Both the position numbers and the translations under genes were made by a program. From NCBI RefSeq assembly GCF_900460315.1, contig NZ_UHIO01000001.1, forward strand, positions 1,765,501 to 1,829,500: 64,000 nt of DNA. Reading direction: 5' to 3'. Positions 24,254-33,900 of the stretch are shown here, in pieces. The notes below the pieces were generated by a model. That model saw only the letters and a list, made by a program, of their open reading frames with translations. It was not told the origin of the DNA and searched no databases. How positions within the stretch are numbered: the first letter of the stretch is position 1; each line of letters opens with the position of its first letter. The DNA is from Veillonella criceti (GTDB lineage Bacteria; Bacillota; Negativicutes; Veillonellales; Veillonellaceae).

Positions 24254-24787
24254 ATGAGTAATAACGCAAACCAAAGCGGTAATAATGGGAATGAAAAGCT
24301 GTTTACACAGCAAGAAGTAGATAACATTGTAAAAGATCGTCTTGAACGTGAACGCAAGCGCTACAGTGCAGACGCTGACGCTATGGGCGAATTAAATAGA
24401 CAGGTTGCAAGCCTACAGGCTGAATTATCACAACTAAAAGAAGATAAGGCAGCACAGGCGGAGCAACTAAAGACTGAAAAAATTAAAAATGCAATTATTG
24501 ATGAATTAACCAAAGGTAACGCAATAAATACAGCTAGTTTAGTACATGTATTTAGTGGTGGCGCAAATATTAGTGATGATGGAACTATTATGGTAACAGG
24601 AGAAGATGGGAATGCTGTTTCTGTAAAAGACGGTGTAAAAGCGTGGTTGAAAGAAAATTTATGGGCTGTTAAAAATACATCTCAGCCGGGCGCTGGTAGT
24701 GCCATGGACCCTGGGCGTGCTTATGATAGTGATGCTGTAATGAGTGATTCATTGCGTGAAGCCTTTGGACTAGTTAGAAAGGATTGA
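24254..24787 (+). CDS. Phage capsid scaffolding protein
   Basis: A 177-residue acidic protein with the typical scaffold layout: a disordered Asn/Gly N-terminus, the FTQQEVDNIVKDRLERERKR motif seen in DUF4355-type scaffolds (about 17-36), a coiled coil (about 45-80), and a C-terminal segment ending SLREAFGL that would bind the capsid protein. It lies 7 nt before the major capsid gene with good ribosome binding sites. It guides capsid assembly and sets size. Confidence 0.82.
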   Translation: MSNNANQSGNNGNEKLFTQQEVDNIVKDRLERERKRYSADADAMGELNRQVASLQAELSQLKEDKAAQAEQLKTEKIKNAIIDELTKGNAINTASLVHVFSGGANISDDGTIMVTGEDGNAVSVKDGVKAWLKENLWAVKNTSQPGAGSAMDPGRAYDSDAVMSDSLREAFGLVRKD

Positions 24788-24794
24788 ATATTAT

Positions 24795-25652
24795 ATGGCA
24801 ACGATTGAATTAGCTTCTAAATATGCTTCATTAGTAGATGAGAAATTCACAACGGAAAGTAAAAGCGACTTGTTAACTAATCAAGATTATGATTGGATAG
24901 GTGTTAAGACGGTGCGAATATATAAAGTTAGCACTTCTGAAATGAATGATTATGATCGTGATTTAGAGGGCAAATACGGCGGTAAATCATATTATGGCGA
25001 GGTTAAAACGCTAGACGCAACCACGCAAGAAATGACATTAAGCCGTGACCGTTCATTTACATTTGTAATTGATAGATTAGATGATGAGGAAACAGGAGAT
25101 GCATTAGGTGCAGCGAAAGCTTTAGAACGTCAATTGCGAGAGGTTGCAATTCCTGAATTTGATGAGTACACACTAAATAAGATTTGTACTGAAGCAGGGA
25201 TTAAACCTAAGGCAAAAGCATTGACTGTTGATAATATTGCTACAGAGATTTTAACGGCTACTAATGCGTTAGACAATAAAGAAGTACCAGAAGCAGGGCG
25301 TATTCTTGTTGTAACACCTGATACATACTTCTTAATGAAACAATCTAAAGATATTGTTATGAATACAGAAGTTGGTAGCGATATGCGTATTAAAGGGGTA
25401 ATCAGTAGCTTAGACGGTATGCAAGTATTGAAAGTACCTGCTTCCCGTTTACCAAAGAATTTCGGCTTTATGGTGGTTCACCCTGTAGCCACAGTATGCC
25501 CTCGTAAGCTAAACGATTATAAAATTCATGATAACCCGCCAGGGATTAACGGCTTCTTAGTTGAGGGGCGTTTATGTTATGATGCCTTTATTTTGGATAA
25601 TAAAAAAGACGCTATTTATTATCAACCTATGACCGTTAGCACAAGTGCATAA
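24795..25652 (+). CDS. Phage major capsid protein
   Basis: A 285-residue protein resembling HK97-fold major capsid proteins of siphophages of Firmicutes: N-terminal ELASKYASLVDEKF arm, an E-loop/spine region (RSFTFVIDRLDDEETG), and the A-domain-like segment GRILVVTPDTYFLMKQS. No protease gene or long delta domain is present, consistent with a separate scaffold. Its presence without portal or terminase genes is the unusual feature of this element. Confidence 0.85.
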   Translation: MATIELASKYASLVDEKFTTESKSDLLTNQDYDWIGVKTVRIYKVSTSEMNDYDRDLEGKYGGKSYYGEVKTLDATTQEMTLSRDRSFTFVIDRLDDEETGDALGAAKALERQLREVAIPEFDEYTLNKICTEAGIKPKAKALTVDNIATEILTATNALDNKEVPEAGRILVVTPDTYFLMKQSKDIVMNTEVGSDMRIKGVISSLDGMQVLKVPASRLPKNFGFMVVHPVATVCPRKLNDYKIHDNPPGINGFLVEGRLCYDAFILDNKKDAIYYQPMTVSTSA

Positions 25653-25678
25653 TTCAGATAGAGAGATGATATAGAAAT

Positions 25679-25719
25679 AGCCACAATGGGGAATGATACG
25701 CCTGTTGTGGCTGTTTTAT
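25679..25719 (+). terminator. Terminator after the capsid gene
   Basis: AGCCACAA pairs with TTGTGGCT (18-base loop), followed by GTTTTATT, 27 nt after the capsid stop. Confidence 0.7.
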
Positions 25720-25822
25720 TAGAAAAGTAATTCTCTTATTTGCGCTGTAAGTATAGATAGTTTAGATATAAATACCTTAGGAGATTTTTATTTGTTAGTA
25801 CGGATTAAATGAGGTGGACGGA

Positions 25823-26272
25823 ATGGGATATTATGAAAAGACATTAGAACTTATGCGATTAAATGATAAAATTCATGTGCTAAAAGCTAAACTATATAGC
25901 CTTGATGGGGTAACGGTTAGTTATATATCCAATACACCGAGAGGTAAAGGCCATAAAGGGGATAAAATAGGGCATATCGTGGCTAATAGAGAAGAATTAA
26001 TAGCTGAAATAGCAGCCTTAGAGAAGCAGAGCGAGCCGTATATTAAAGATGTGCGAAAGGCGTTGCGGGCGTGTTGTAATTATGATTTATCGAATAGTAT
26101 AGAATCTCATAGACTTGTTAGTAATGTAATCGTATATAATTACACAGTTGAAGAAGTAAGCGAATTAAGTGGTAAGAAAATTTCACAAATCCAAAGGAAC
26201 ATAAGAACTTATCTTAGTCGCATGAAAGAGCGAGAGGAAAAAGGTACATTAGATATTAAATCATACTATTAA
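25823..26272 (+). CDS. ArpU/RinA-like late regulator
   Basis: A 149-residue protein with an N-terminal coiled coil (about 1-75) and a C-terminal sigma-70 region 4-like helix-turn-helix (VEEVSELSGKKISQIQRNI, about 115-133). This is the plan of the DUF1492/ArpU/RinA regulators that switch on late phage genes. The start is ATG 25823, which has GAGGTGG upstream. Such genes usually precede terminase small subunits; here the element ends instead at the tRNA. Confidence 0.7.
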   Translation: MGYYEKTLELMRLNDKIHVLKAKLYSLDGVTVSYISNTPRGKGHKGDKIGHIVANREELIAEIAALEKQSEPYIKDVRKALRACCNYDLSNSIESHRLVSNVIVYNYTVEEVSELSGKKISQIQRNIRTYLSRMKEREEKGTLDIKSYY

Positions 26273-26335
26273 AAATAGGCGAGCGCATGGCCCGCCTATG
26301 AGAGGTGATAATATGATGTTTCCTATATTTAATTG

Positions 26336-26374
26336 TAGGGGGCAAACGCGTTTTAGGGGGCAAGCCTAGGGGGC
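26336..26374. repeat. Three TAGGGGGC boxes near the right end of the island
   Basis: TAGGGGGC occurs at 26336, 26354 and 26367, and a fourth copy lies at 23104. G5 runs are rare in this AT-rich island. An 18-codon frame begins just upstream (ATG 26312, ribosome binding site AGAGGTG) and covers two of the boxes. They could mark a packaging-recognition site. No gene is otherwise visible in 26273-26505. Confidence 0.5.
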
Positions 26375-26403
26375 GCTTTTAAGGGCAAACATATAATAAA
26401 AAT

Positions 26404-26496
26404 GAAAAAAGAAGAAATACTTCAATCTTGTATAAACCTAGTAACTACCTGAATAGTTGACCTTTTGAAACAAGATGAAATCTTTCTTCTTAGTGT
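26404..26496 (-). terminator. Probable terminator of the tRNA-Gly transcript
   Basis: Read on the - strand, AAGAAGAAAGATTTCATCTTG pairs imperfectly with CAAGATTGAAGTATTTCTTC across about 40 bases and is followed by TTTTTTC. It lies directly downstream of the tRNA 3' end. The same inverted arms could also be integrase or Xis arm sites. Confidence 0.45.
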
Positions 26497-26505
26497 TTTT
26501 AATAA

Positions 26506-26579
26506 TGGAGCGGCCGATGGGAGTCGAACCCACCTCTACGGCTTGGGAAGCCGTCGTTCTACCGATGAACTACGGCCGC
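26506..26579 (-). tRNA. tRNA-Gly (anticodon CCC)
   Basis: On the - strand a full cloverleaf can be drawn: acceptor GCGGCCG/CGGCCGC, D arm with GGTAGAAC, anticodon stem ACGGC/GCCGT with loop TTCCCAA (anticodon CCC), T arm TGGG-TTCGACT-CCCA, discriminator T and encoded CCA. It reads GGG codons. Its 3' end is the right boundary of the island, so it serves as the attachment site (attR) and remains intact. Confidence 0.93.
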
Positions 26580-26637
26580 AATTTATAGTACTCGTTCATT
26601 TTATCAAGTTTAGAAACATTTGTAAATAGTTGAATCT

Positions 26638-27282
26638 TTAAGAATTTAGCCGATTGATGTATTCTATTTTTTCAAGCGGAAATAGGATGGTAGTGACGCC
26701 ATAGGCATAAGCGGAAAGTTCATATGGTTGATAGAGCATACCAATCGCACCATTTCCTAGGAGCACATAATTATCATTGTGCACTTCTACATCAGGGAGT
26801 CCGAATAACTGCTGTGGATAGAGTCGATTTTTCATATCTTGACTATATACTGAAAGCATGCCCGAGCTAACTAACTCTTTTAGTTGCTGATTATTAGCTA
26901 GTTTGACATAATTGTAAGCTGGAATACGTTCGCCGGTATGCTTATTGAATACTAAACCTTGGTGGGTATAGTAGCCATGTGCCGCTTGGCCATTATACCA
27001 GCCTTGTTCAATTGATAAAGATAATACATTTTCATCTTCGTAGGTAATATCGTAGTTCATGACAACTTGATACATTTTTTCTTTATAATACATAGTTTGC
27101 ATACGACCTACATAGGAGGCAATGAGTTGATTCATTGCTTCTTGGGCTGTTTGGTTTTCTACATAAATTAGTGGATACCTTAATTTAAGATTGATGTCAG
27201 TTTGTGTTTTTTCGATAATTTGTCCTTGACTAGAGGCAGTGAAACAACAAAAGGCGAAGACTAGTGCTAGTAGTTTTTTCAT
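26638..27282 (-). CDS. Secreted DUF3298/RsiV-like protein
   Basis: A 214-residue protein with a signal peptide (MKKLLALVFAFCCFTASSQG, cleavage about residue 20). The next part resembles a DUF4163 domain (PLIYVENQTAQEAMNQ, about 35-110) and the C-terminal part a DUF3298 domain (HQGLVFNKHTGERIP, about 125-205). This pair occurs in RsiV and PdaC, which bind lysozyme or peptidoglycan, but here there is no transmembrane anti-sigma part or deacetylase. Probably periplasmic. GGAGGGAT ribosome binding site. Confidence 0.8.
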   Translation of the reverse strand: MKKLLALVFAFCCFTASSQGQIIEKTQTDINLKLRYPLIYVENQTAQEAMNQLIASYVGRMQTMYYKEKMYQVVMNYDITYEDENVLSLSIEQGWYNGQAAHGYYTHQGLVFNKHTGERIPAYNYVKLANNQQLKELVSSGMLSVYSQDMKNRLYPQQLFGLPDVEVHNDNYVLLGNGAIGMLYQPYELSAYAYGVTTILFPLEKIEYINRLNS

Positions 27283-27557
27283 GGGGATCCCTCCTTATGA
27301 ATATGGTGATGTTTTTACATGATACATGTGTATATTATTGTACTCTGTTTATCGAAAAATATAAATTGCCAATGGGGAAACTGTTATACTATAATGTAGT
27401 AGATAGATACAAATGTTAATCAGTAATTATGATATATTGACTAGTAAATCTAATAAAATCTACAGATTAATGATGATTTATATTATATAAAAATATGATG
27501 ATTTGTATTATGTAGAGAGTTTGATTAGATATATGACTAGTGACAGGAGGTTGACCT

Positions 27558-28163
27558 ATGACATTGTTGGATGAAATTTTAAAAGCCAATGAAGCATATG
27601 TAGCAGATATTGTTAAAGAATATGGTGAAGCGGGGATGCCAGCTAATAAGGCTCCACAGCGACACATTGCCATTTTGACATGTATGGATACGCGCTTGGT
27701 GGATTTATTGGAACGCACGATGGGGATTGATCGTGGTGATGCTAATGTCATTCGCGTGGCAGGCAATTGTATTACCGATGTGTTTAGTGATGTAGTGCGT
27801 AGCTTGATAGTAAGTATTTATGAGTTAGGTGCTAAAGAGATTTTTATTGTTGGTCATGAAGATTGTGGCATGGAAAAAACTTGTCCGGATGCACTTTCTA
27901 ATCGTATGATTGAACGTGGTATTTCAGCAGAAGCGATTACAATGATTCGTTGTGAGATGGAACGTTGGGCTAATCATTTTTGTCATTCAGAGCAAAATGT
28001 GGTGAAAGCAGTTGCTCAGCTTCGTCAGAATCCATTAATTCCGGACGATGTTAAAATTCATGGTCTTATGTTGAATCCATATACAAGTAAATTGACGGTT
28101 GTAGTTGATGGCAATAAACCGAACAATCAATTGGATTCGATGGCTGTGTGTACTTGCTGTTAA
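27558..28163 (+). CDS. Beta-class carbonic anhydrase
   Basis: A 201-residue cytoplasmic zinc enzyme interconverting CO2 and bicarbonate. Zinc ligands are visible as Cys42 (TCMDTR, with the Asp44/Arg46 dyad), His99 and Cys102 (GHEDCGM). Length fits the short beta-CA group. AGGAGG lies 9 nt upstream of the ATG. It ends with an unusual CTCC C-terminus. It has its own terminator and stands alone. Confidence 0.93.
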   Translation: MTLLDEILKANEAYVADIVKEYGEAGMPANKAPQRHIAILTCMDTRLVDLLERTMGIDRGDANVIRVAGNCITDVFSDVVRSLIVSIYELGAKEIFIVGHEDCGMEKTCPDALSNRMIERGISAEAITMIRCEMERWANHFCHSEQNVVKAVAQLRQNPLIPDDVKIHGLMLNPYTSKLTVVVDGNKPNNQLDSMAVCTCC

Positions 28164-28172
28164 GTAATAGTG

Positions 28173-28220
28173 AACCGTTATTTTGTTTGACACTAGTGTC
28201 AGATAGATAACGGTTTTCTT
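28173..28220 (+). terminator. Terminator after carbonic anhydrase
   Basis: AACCGTTAT pairs with ATAACGGTT around an inner TGACACTAGTGTCA palindrome, followed by TTTTCTT, about 10 nt after the stop. Confidence 0.8.
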
Positions 28221-28264
28221 ATGCTTAAAATAACAATAATTTTGTTTATATAGGAGGTTTTACT

Positions 28265-29626
28265 TTGCAAATAGAAAAGAATACAAAAGTGTTAATTACG
28301 CTCATGATTGCATCGTTTTTAACCCCGTTTTCTGGGAGCTCGCTTAACTTGTCGATGCCTGACATTGGCCGGGCTTTTCAAGTGGGGACATCAGAACTTA
28401 GTTGGGTAGTTGAAATTTTCTTGATGACATGTGCTATTTTTACAGTACCTATGGGGCAATTGGGCAATCGCATCGGTAAGAAAAAAGTATTCCTTATGGG
28501 AACCATTTTATTCTCGGTGGCTTCCTTTTTGATTTATTTTGCCACCTCGATACATTGGCTCATGATTTTGCGTGCTATACAAGGCATTGCTTCGGCCATG
28601 CTGTTTTCGACAGGTACAGCGATTGTCGCATTGGTATATCCGCCGGCACGTAGAGGTTGGGCCATGGGCATGGTTGTTTCTGTAGTGTATGTGGGATTAG
28701 CGATTGGCCCTGTTGTAGGGGGCTTTTTGAATTATCGCTTTGGTTGGCAAAGCATATTTTATTTTATTGGCCTATTAGGAACTGTTGCTACGATTATGAC
28801 GATTCTTTTTATCAAAGAAGATTGGGTGAATCGAGAGCAAGGTCATTTAGGTGGAATGAGTCTTTTTTTATATGCGACGTCGCTTGTTGCTGGCCTATAT
28901 GGTTTGTCTGAAGTAGCAACGACTTGGTGGGGAAAATATTTGTTGGGGATAGGTGTATTCTTCACTGCCCTGTTTGTTATTCATGAAGCAAAGGTGGCGA
29001 AGCCGTTGCTTCCAGTGAGAATTTTTTTAGAGAATAAAACATTTTCTTTTTCTAGTTTGGCTGCTATGTTGAATTATAGTGCCACATTTGCTGTTGGTTT
29101 TCTGATGTCACTTTATTTGCAGATGATTATGGGATATGATTCTGAAACGGCCGGTTGGTTTTTATTAGTACAATCTATTGTAATGGCTGTTTTATCACCA
29201 TTTATGGGGACGTTGTCAGATCGGTATGGTTCGGCTATCTTAGCGTCTGCTGGTATGGGGGTTATTGCTGTTGGTTTATTCGTTGTATGGCAGGCAATGA
29301 ATATGACTTCGGTGATGGTTATTATTGGGGGATTAATTGTTATGGGGATAGGGTTTGCTATGTTTTCCGCACCTAATAATAATGCGATTATGAGCGCTGT
29401 ACCGCCGGCTTATTTTGGTATGGCAAGTTCTGTTATTAGCACTGTGCGACTTCTTGGGCAAGTGCTTAGCATGGCTATTGTGGCCTCTATTCTTTCGCGG
29501 ATTGATGCAACTAGTGCGAATAGTTTAGAACCTGCTGTATTACTGGCGAATATACAGTATGCATTAGTAGTCTTTATGGGATTTTGTATTGTGGGAATTG
29601 TGCCCTCTATGATTCGTAATAAATGA
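28265..29626 (+). CDS. MFS exporter, DHA2 (EmrB/QacA) type
   Basis: A 453-residue multidrug-type transporter with about 14 hydrophobic helices. Motif A is at about 67-77 (GNRIGKKKVF), and motif C in helix 5 (about GLAIGPVVGGFL) is typical of drug/proton antiporters. The start is a TTG at 28265 with AGGAGG seven nt upstream. It is a single gene; the substrate is unknown. Confidence 0.9.
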   Translation: MQIEKNTKVLITLMIASFLTPFSGSSLNLSMPDIGRAFQVGTSELSWVVEIFLMTCAIFTVPMGQLGNRIGKKKVFLMGTILFSVASFLIYFATSIHWLMILRAIQGIASAMLFSTGTAIVALVYPPARRGWAMGMVVSVVYVGLAIGPVVGGFLNYRFGWQSIFYFIGLLGTVATIMTILFIKEDWVNREQGHLGGMSLFLYATSLVAGLYGLSEVATTWWGKYLLGIGVFFTALFVIHEAKVAKPLLPVRIFLENKTFSFSSLAAMLNYSATFAVGFLMSLYLQMIMGYDSETAGWFLLVQSIVMAVLSPFMGTLSDRYGSAILASAGMGVIAVGLFVVWQAMNMTSVMVIIGGLIVMGIGFAMFSAPNNNAIMSAVPPAYFGMASSVISTVRLLGQVLSMAIVASILSRIDATSANSLEPAVLLANIQYALVVFMGFCIVGIVPSMIRNK

Positions 29627-29686
29627 GTGGTTTCACATGATATAATATTGTTACGTATTGATTAAGCAGAATGAAAAGGAGTTTAT

Positions 29687-30106
29687 ATGAAGTGGTCAGT
29701 TGAAATTTATTCGGAATTACCTGAAACAGCTCGGGAGATTCGACAAGTTGTGTTTGTGGAAGAGCAAGGATTTGAAGAGGAATTTGATGCAGTTGATGCT
29801 ACAGCAGCTCATTTGGTAGGCTTTGTTGATGATGAAGCTGTTTGTACTTGTCGTTTTTTCCGTGAAACAGAAAATTCATCAGTGTTTATCATTGGACGTG
29901 TGGCTGTTTTAAAAACACATAGAGGTCAACAATTAGGCTCTAAATTAATACTTGCTGCTGAAGATTTTATTCGAGTTATGGGTGGTGTAAAAAATAAGTT
30001 AGCGGCTCAAGTAAGAGCTAAAGGGTTTTATGAATCCTTAGGCTATCAGGCTGAAGGAGAGGAATTTGATGAGGAAGGTTGCCCACATGTGTGGATGACA
30101 AAATAA
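29687..30106 (+). CDS. GNAT-family N-acetyltransferase
   Basis: A 139-residue acetyltransferase resembling ElaA/YjcF-type GNATs: IRQVVFVEEQGF at the N-terminus, acetyl-CoA-binding strand and loop IGRVAVLKTHRGQQLGSKL (about 72-90), and the C-terminal AKGFYESLGYQ motif. Acceptor unknown. AAAAGGAG ribosome binding site. Confidence 0.88.
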   Translation: MKWSVEIYSELPETAREIRQVVFVEEQGFEEEFDAVDATAAHLVGFVDDEAVCTCRFFRETENSSVFIIGRVAVLKTHRGQQLGSKLILAAEDFIRVMGGVKNKLAAQVRAKGFYESLGYQAEGEEFDEEGCPHVWMTK

Positions 30107-30160
30107 TAAAATATTAGGGATAGCGTGTAATTAGATACAATTTTAAATATTGAGAGACTG

Positions 30161-30310
30161 AAAGGGGCTGTAACGAAATACAACCTCTAAAACTAATAAT
30201 GCGGATTAAAGATAAGAAAGTGTCTTTAATCCGCATTATTTCTATATTTATATAAGAAGGGGCTGTAACTTAAATAACGGAGAAAATCCGCATTTCGTTA
30301 CAGCCCCTTT
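30161..30310. mobile_element. 150-bp MITE derived from the IS1182-like element
   Basis: Perfect 19-bp terminal inverted repeats AAAGGGGCTGTAACGAAAT (30161-30179) and their complement (30292-30310). Positions 30161-30256 match the IS left end (16139-16234) and 30257-30310 match the IS right end (17999-18053), so this is the IS with its transposase removed. The long hairpin is kept with paired base changes. It lies between the GNAT gene and the giant adhesin. Confidence 0.88.
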
Positions 30311-30953
30311 TATTTTGGGAAGTTGGTAGGAGCGTAAATTACTTTCTTTTTATGAAAATATTATATGAAAAGATTAATATTACATTTAAATTTACTGTGT
30401 GTTAAATTTTCTGTTTTTAGATAAGATTTTTTGCTATCAAAATGAAAAATTAATGGATTAAAAATGAAGTTTGTTAACAGTATGCATTAAGAGTAATGTA
30501 AAAATTGATGGATTAGGTTGTGAAAAATTATGGAATTTAATATTTTGAAATTTATGATTAGAAAAACAAATAAAGTAGATTATAAGTAAACTCAATAATT
30601 CCCTTTGTTTTAATGGGTTATTTGCGGTTTTTGGTAAAATTAAATAAAACGATAAATATAACTATAGTAGTATTGATTTTTTATTGTGATAGATGTAGAA
30701 TAAAAATTGATAATAAGAAATTCATGAAATCCTTATATTTTTGATAGGTGAAAATCAAAGTTTATTTTATAGATATATGAGATTGAATTAGGGATTGATG
30801 AGTAAATTTTCTTATATCTGAATATTTTTACTGTTAATAGTTTTGTTATTCATTGGTTTTTATGTAGTTTTATCTTAGGGGGCTTTGAAACAGTATAGTT
30901 ATAACTTATGTATTGTATCTAATGAGTGGGATAATGGGATAGGAGTAGGTATA
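30311..30953 (+). other. AT-rich non-coding upstream region of the giant adhesin gene
   Basis: About 640 bases with very high A/T content and no credible ORF. A promoter must lie here, but no single -35/-10 pair stands out. The length is unusual for this compact genome and may carry regulatory sites for adhesin expression. Confidence 0.6.
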
Positions 30954-33900
30954 ATGAATAAGATTTACAAAGTTATTTGGAGTAAAACAAAGGGCTGCTA
31001 TGTAGTAGCATCTGAATTTGCAAAACGAGAAGGGAAAGCAGCAAGTTCTCATATGAGTGCATTACGTGCTACATTTGCTACTTTTTGTGTTGCAAGTTTA
31101 TTAACTGGTAGTGTGATGGCGGCTTCGACGGTCATGACACGGGATGATAATTTTAATTTACTCATAGGTGCTAATACGACGGCTGCGTCGGAAAATTCTG
31201 TTGTTGTAGGCGATAATATTACAGTTGGTGAAAAGGCGGATAACTCTGTCGTTCTTGGTGGTTCTTATACAGAAGATGGAAAACGGACAGATACTAATGT
31301 TACAGCCTTGAATTCTGTAGTTATTGGCTTAGGGAATACTGTAAAGGGCTATGCTACCGATATAAAATATAGCGATAAAAAAGATACGAACATATTTAAT
31401 ACTGTCATTGGTACGGGCAATGTTATTGAAGGGGAAAATGTTACTAATAAGGGACAAGTATTTAAAAATGTAGCGATTGGCTATAAGAATAGAGTCGCCA
31501 CTCAAAACGCTGTAGCGCTTGGTAATGAAGCAGAAGTAACGGGTATTTCGTCTGTGGCGATTGGTGATAAAGCAAGAGCTATATCGGGAAATACCTTGGC
31601 TATTGGGCAAGGTGCTACTGCTCAAGATCAACGCTCTATAGCATTAGGGGTTGGGGCTACCACGGAAAAGAGTGATAGTATTGCTATTGCTGCTACAACT
31701 AAGAGCACGTATAGTATTGCTATGGGCTCGTCTGCTAATACGGGTGTGAATGCAAATAACTCGATTGCTATTGGGAAACAGGCTACGGTTAGTGATAATC
31801 TTCCTGATTCTATCGTAATGGGCCGTGAGGCTAAAGCTTCTGGTAATGGGTATCAATCAGTAGCAATCGGCACGCAAGCCAATGTGACGGTTGCGGGTGG
31901 TGTGGCTCTAGGTGATCGATCTGTTGCTTCTGTAACGACTGGTCAAAAAGGATATGATCCAGCTACTAATAAGGCCAGTGTTAATACAGATAAAACTTGG
32001 AAGAGTACATACAGTGCTGTTTCTATTGGTAATGATAGTGCTACTCGACAAATTGTGAATGTAGCAGCCGGCTCTAATGATACGGATGCGGTGAATGTGG
32101 CACAGTTAAAAGCAGTGACTTTGCAGACTACAGCTGATACTAAAACAGCAGGTAGCAATGGGCAAGGAAAAGTAAATCTAGCCACTGAAAAACTAAATAT
32201 TGCTGGTGGTGCTACTGGTACTGCGACAACTGTTAAAAATATTAAAACGTCTTTAACTAGCGATCCTACAAAAATCCAAATCGATTTAGTGAAGGATGTG
32301 AATTTAGGTGCTAATGGTTCTCTAACGACAGGGAACACAGTAGTTAATAATAGCGGGGTAAAAGTAACGAATGGTAGCCAATCGAGCTCTTTGACTGCTA
32401 GTGGTTTAACGGTTACTAATGGTCCGACGATTTCTACGTCTGGTATTGCTATGGGTAATGATCAGATTACACAGTTAGCAAGTGGTTCTGATGGTGAGTC
32501 TAATGGTAAACCGACTTATAATACCCCAACCAATGCAGCGAATATTGGTGACGTAAAGAATATCACGGATGCCGCTACTACAGTGGTTATTAATAACTTG
32601 ACCGCTAAGGGTATGGATTTTGCCGGTAATACGGGTAAAGTGCATCGTGATTTAGGTCAAACTCTTAATGTAGTAGGTGGTCAAAGTGATACAACTAAGC
32701 TATCTGAAGGGGCTAATATTGGCGTAGTTGCTGCAACTACAGGTAATGATGCGAGCTTAACAATTAAACTAGCTAAAGATTTGACTGGTTTAAATACAGT
32801 GACAGCTAGTTCGGCTGTTATAGGTAACCAGAGCGGTACAGTAATTAATTCAGATGGTAGTAAGACGCAAGCACCTAAGGGAAGTTATGTAACTGGTTTA
32901 AGTAATACGTCTTGGGATGTAAAAAATCCTTCCTATGTGTCTGGTCGAGCAGCGACAGAAGATCAATTAAAAGCGGTGTCAGAGGCTCTTAGCCAACAAG
33001 TTGTGGATACAGATGATTATCGTTTAATTCAAAATCCAGCTGCTGGTTCCGATGGGGCATATAAAGTAGCCAATAATAAAGTGACGTTGAAGGTGAAAAA
33101 TGTTAATGACCCTAAGGCTACCGTTGAAGATGTTGTTATTGATGATGTAGCGTCTGCTACTGATTTAGATAAGTTAACGGATCGTGCTGTTAAATATGAT
33201 TTAACGGGCGATACAGTGAATAAAAACCAAGTAACGCTAGAAGGTACTAATGGTACACAAATTAAGAATTTAGCAAGTGGCTCTGATGGCGTTAAGGATG
33301 GAAAACCAACTTATAATACTGATACCAATGCAGCCAATATTGGTGATGTGAAGCATTTTGCTAATGAAGCCGAAGAAAAAGGCTTAAACTTCTCCGCTGA
33401 TTCTGGTGCGGCTGTACATCGTGATCTTGGTGAAACCTTAGCGATTGCTGGTGATGGTCAAAATATTGCAACAACAGCTGATGCTAAAACTGGTAAAGTT
33501 ACTATCTCCTTAACTAACGATATTTCCGTAGGCCAACCAGGCGTACCAGGTAAAGATGGAAAGCCTGGCACACCAGGTAAAGACGGTTCTATTGGTGCTA
33601 AAGGAGCCGATGGCTCTGCTGTCGTACTCAACGGTAAAGATGGTTCTATCGGTTTAACAGGCCCTGCCGGTAAAGATGGTGAACCAGGTACATCTATTAC
33701 AATTAAAGGTGAAAAAGGTCAGCCAGGTTTAAATGGCACTCCAGGTAAAGATGGCATAACTCGAATTGTTTATCAAGAAGGGGAAACAAAGCATGAAGTG
33801 GCAACCCTTGACGACGGCATGGTATACACCGGTGATACGGGTCGCGCAGCGGTTAAGTTGAATAAAACAGTAAATATTACTGGTGGTCAAACTGATGCAA

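Larger units (their letters stand above)
18066..26508. mobile_element. Integrated capsid-encoding phage satellite-like island (about 8.4 kb)
   Basis: The element runs from the putative attL beside the integrase to the 3' end of tRNA-Gly(CCC). Gene order: integrase and CI-like repressor on -, then on + Cro-like regulator, Xis/AlpA-like protein, D5/P4-type helicase, origin-like repeats, several small proteins, a probable structured RNA, capsid scaffold, major capsid protein and ArpU/RinA-like regulator. I found no terminase, portal, tail, holin or lysin. Size and content match phage-inducible islands better than a full prophage. Codon use is more AT-rich than in neighbouring genes, as expected for transferred DNA. 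Confidence 0.75.

Noticed and set aside
26336-26374. G-quadruplex at the G5 boxes
   Set aside because: Only three G5 runs are close, with loops of roughly 8 to 13 bases; a stable canonical quadruplex is not well supported.
27467-27766. Minus-strand frame of 99 codons over the start of carbonic anhydrase
   Set aside because: Overlaps the conserved zinc-binding coding region of carbonic anhydrase and has no ribosome binding site.
28657-29376. Plus-strand frames inside the MFS exporter gene (28657-28911, 29155-29376)
   Set aside because: Out-of-frame shadows of a well-supported transporter; composition rich in Cys, Trp and Tyr as typical of shifted frames.
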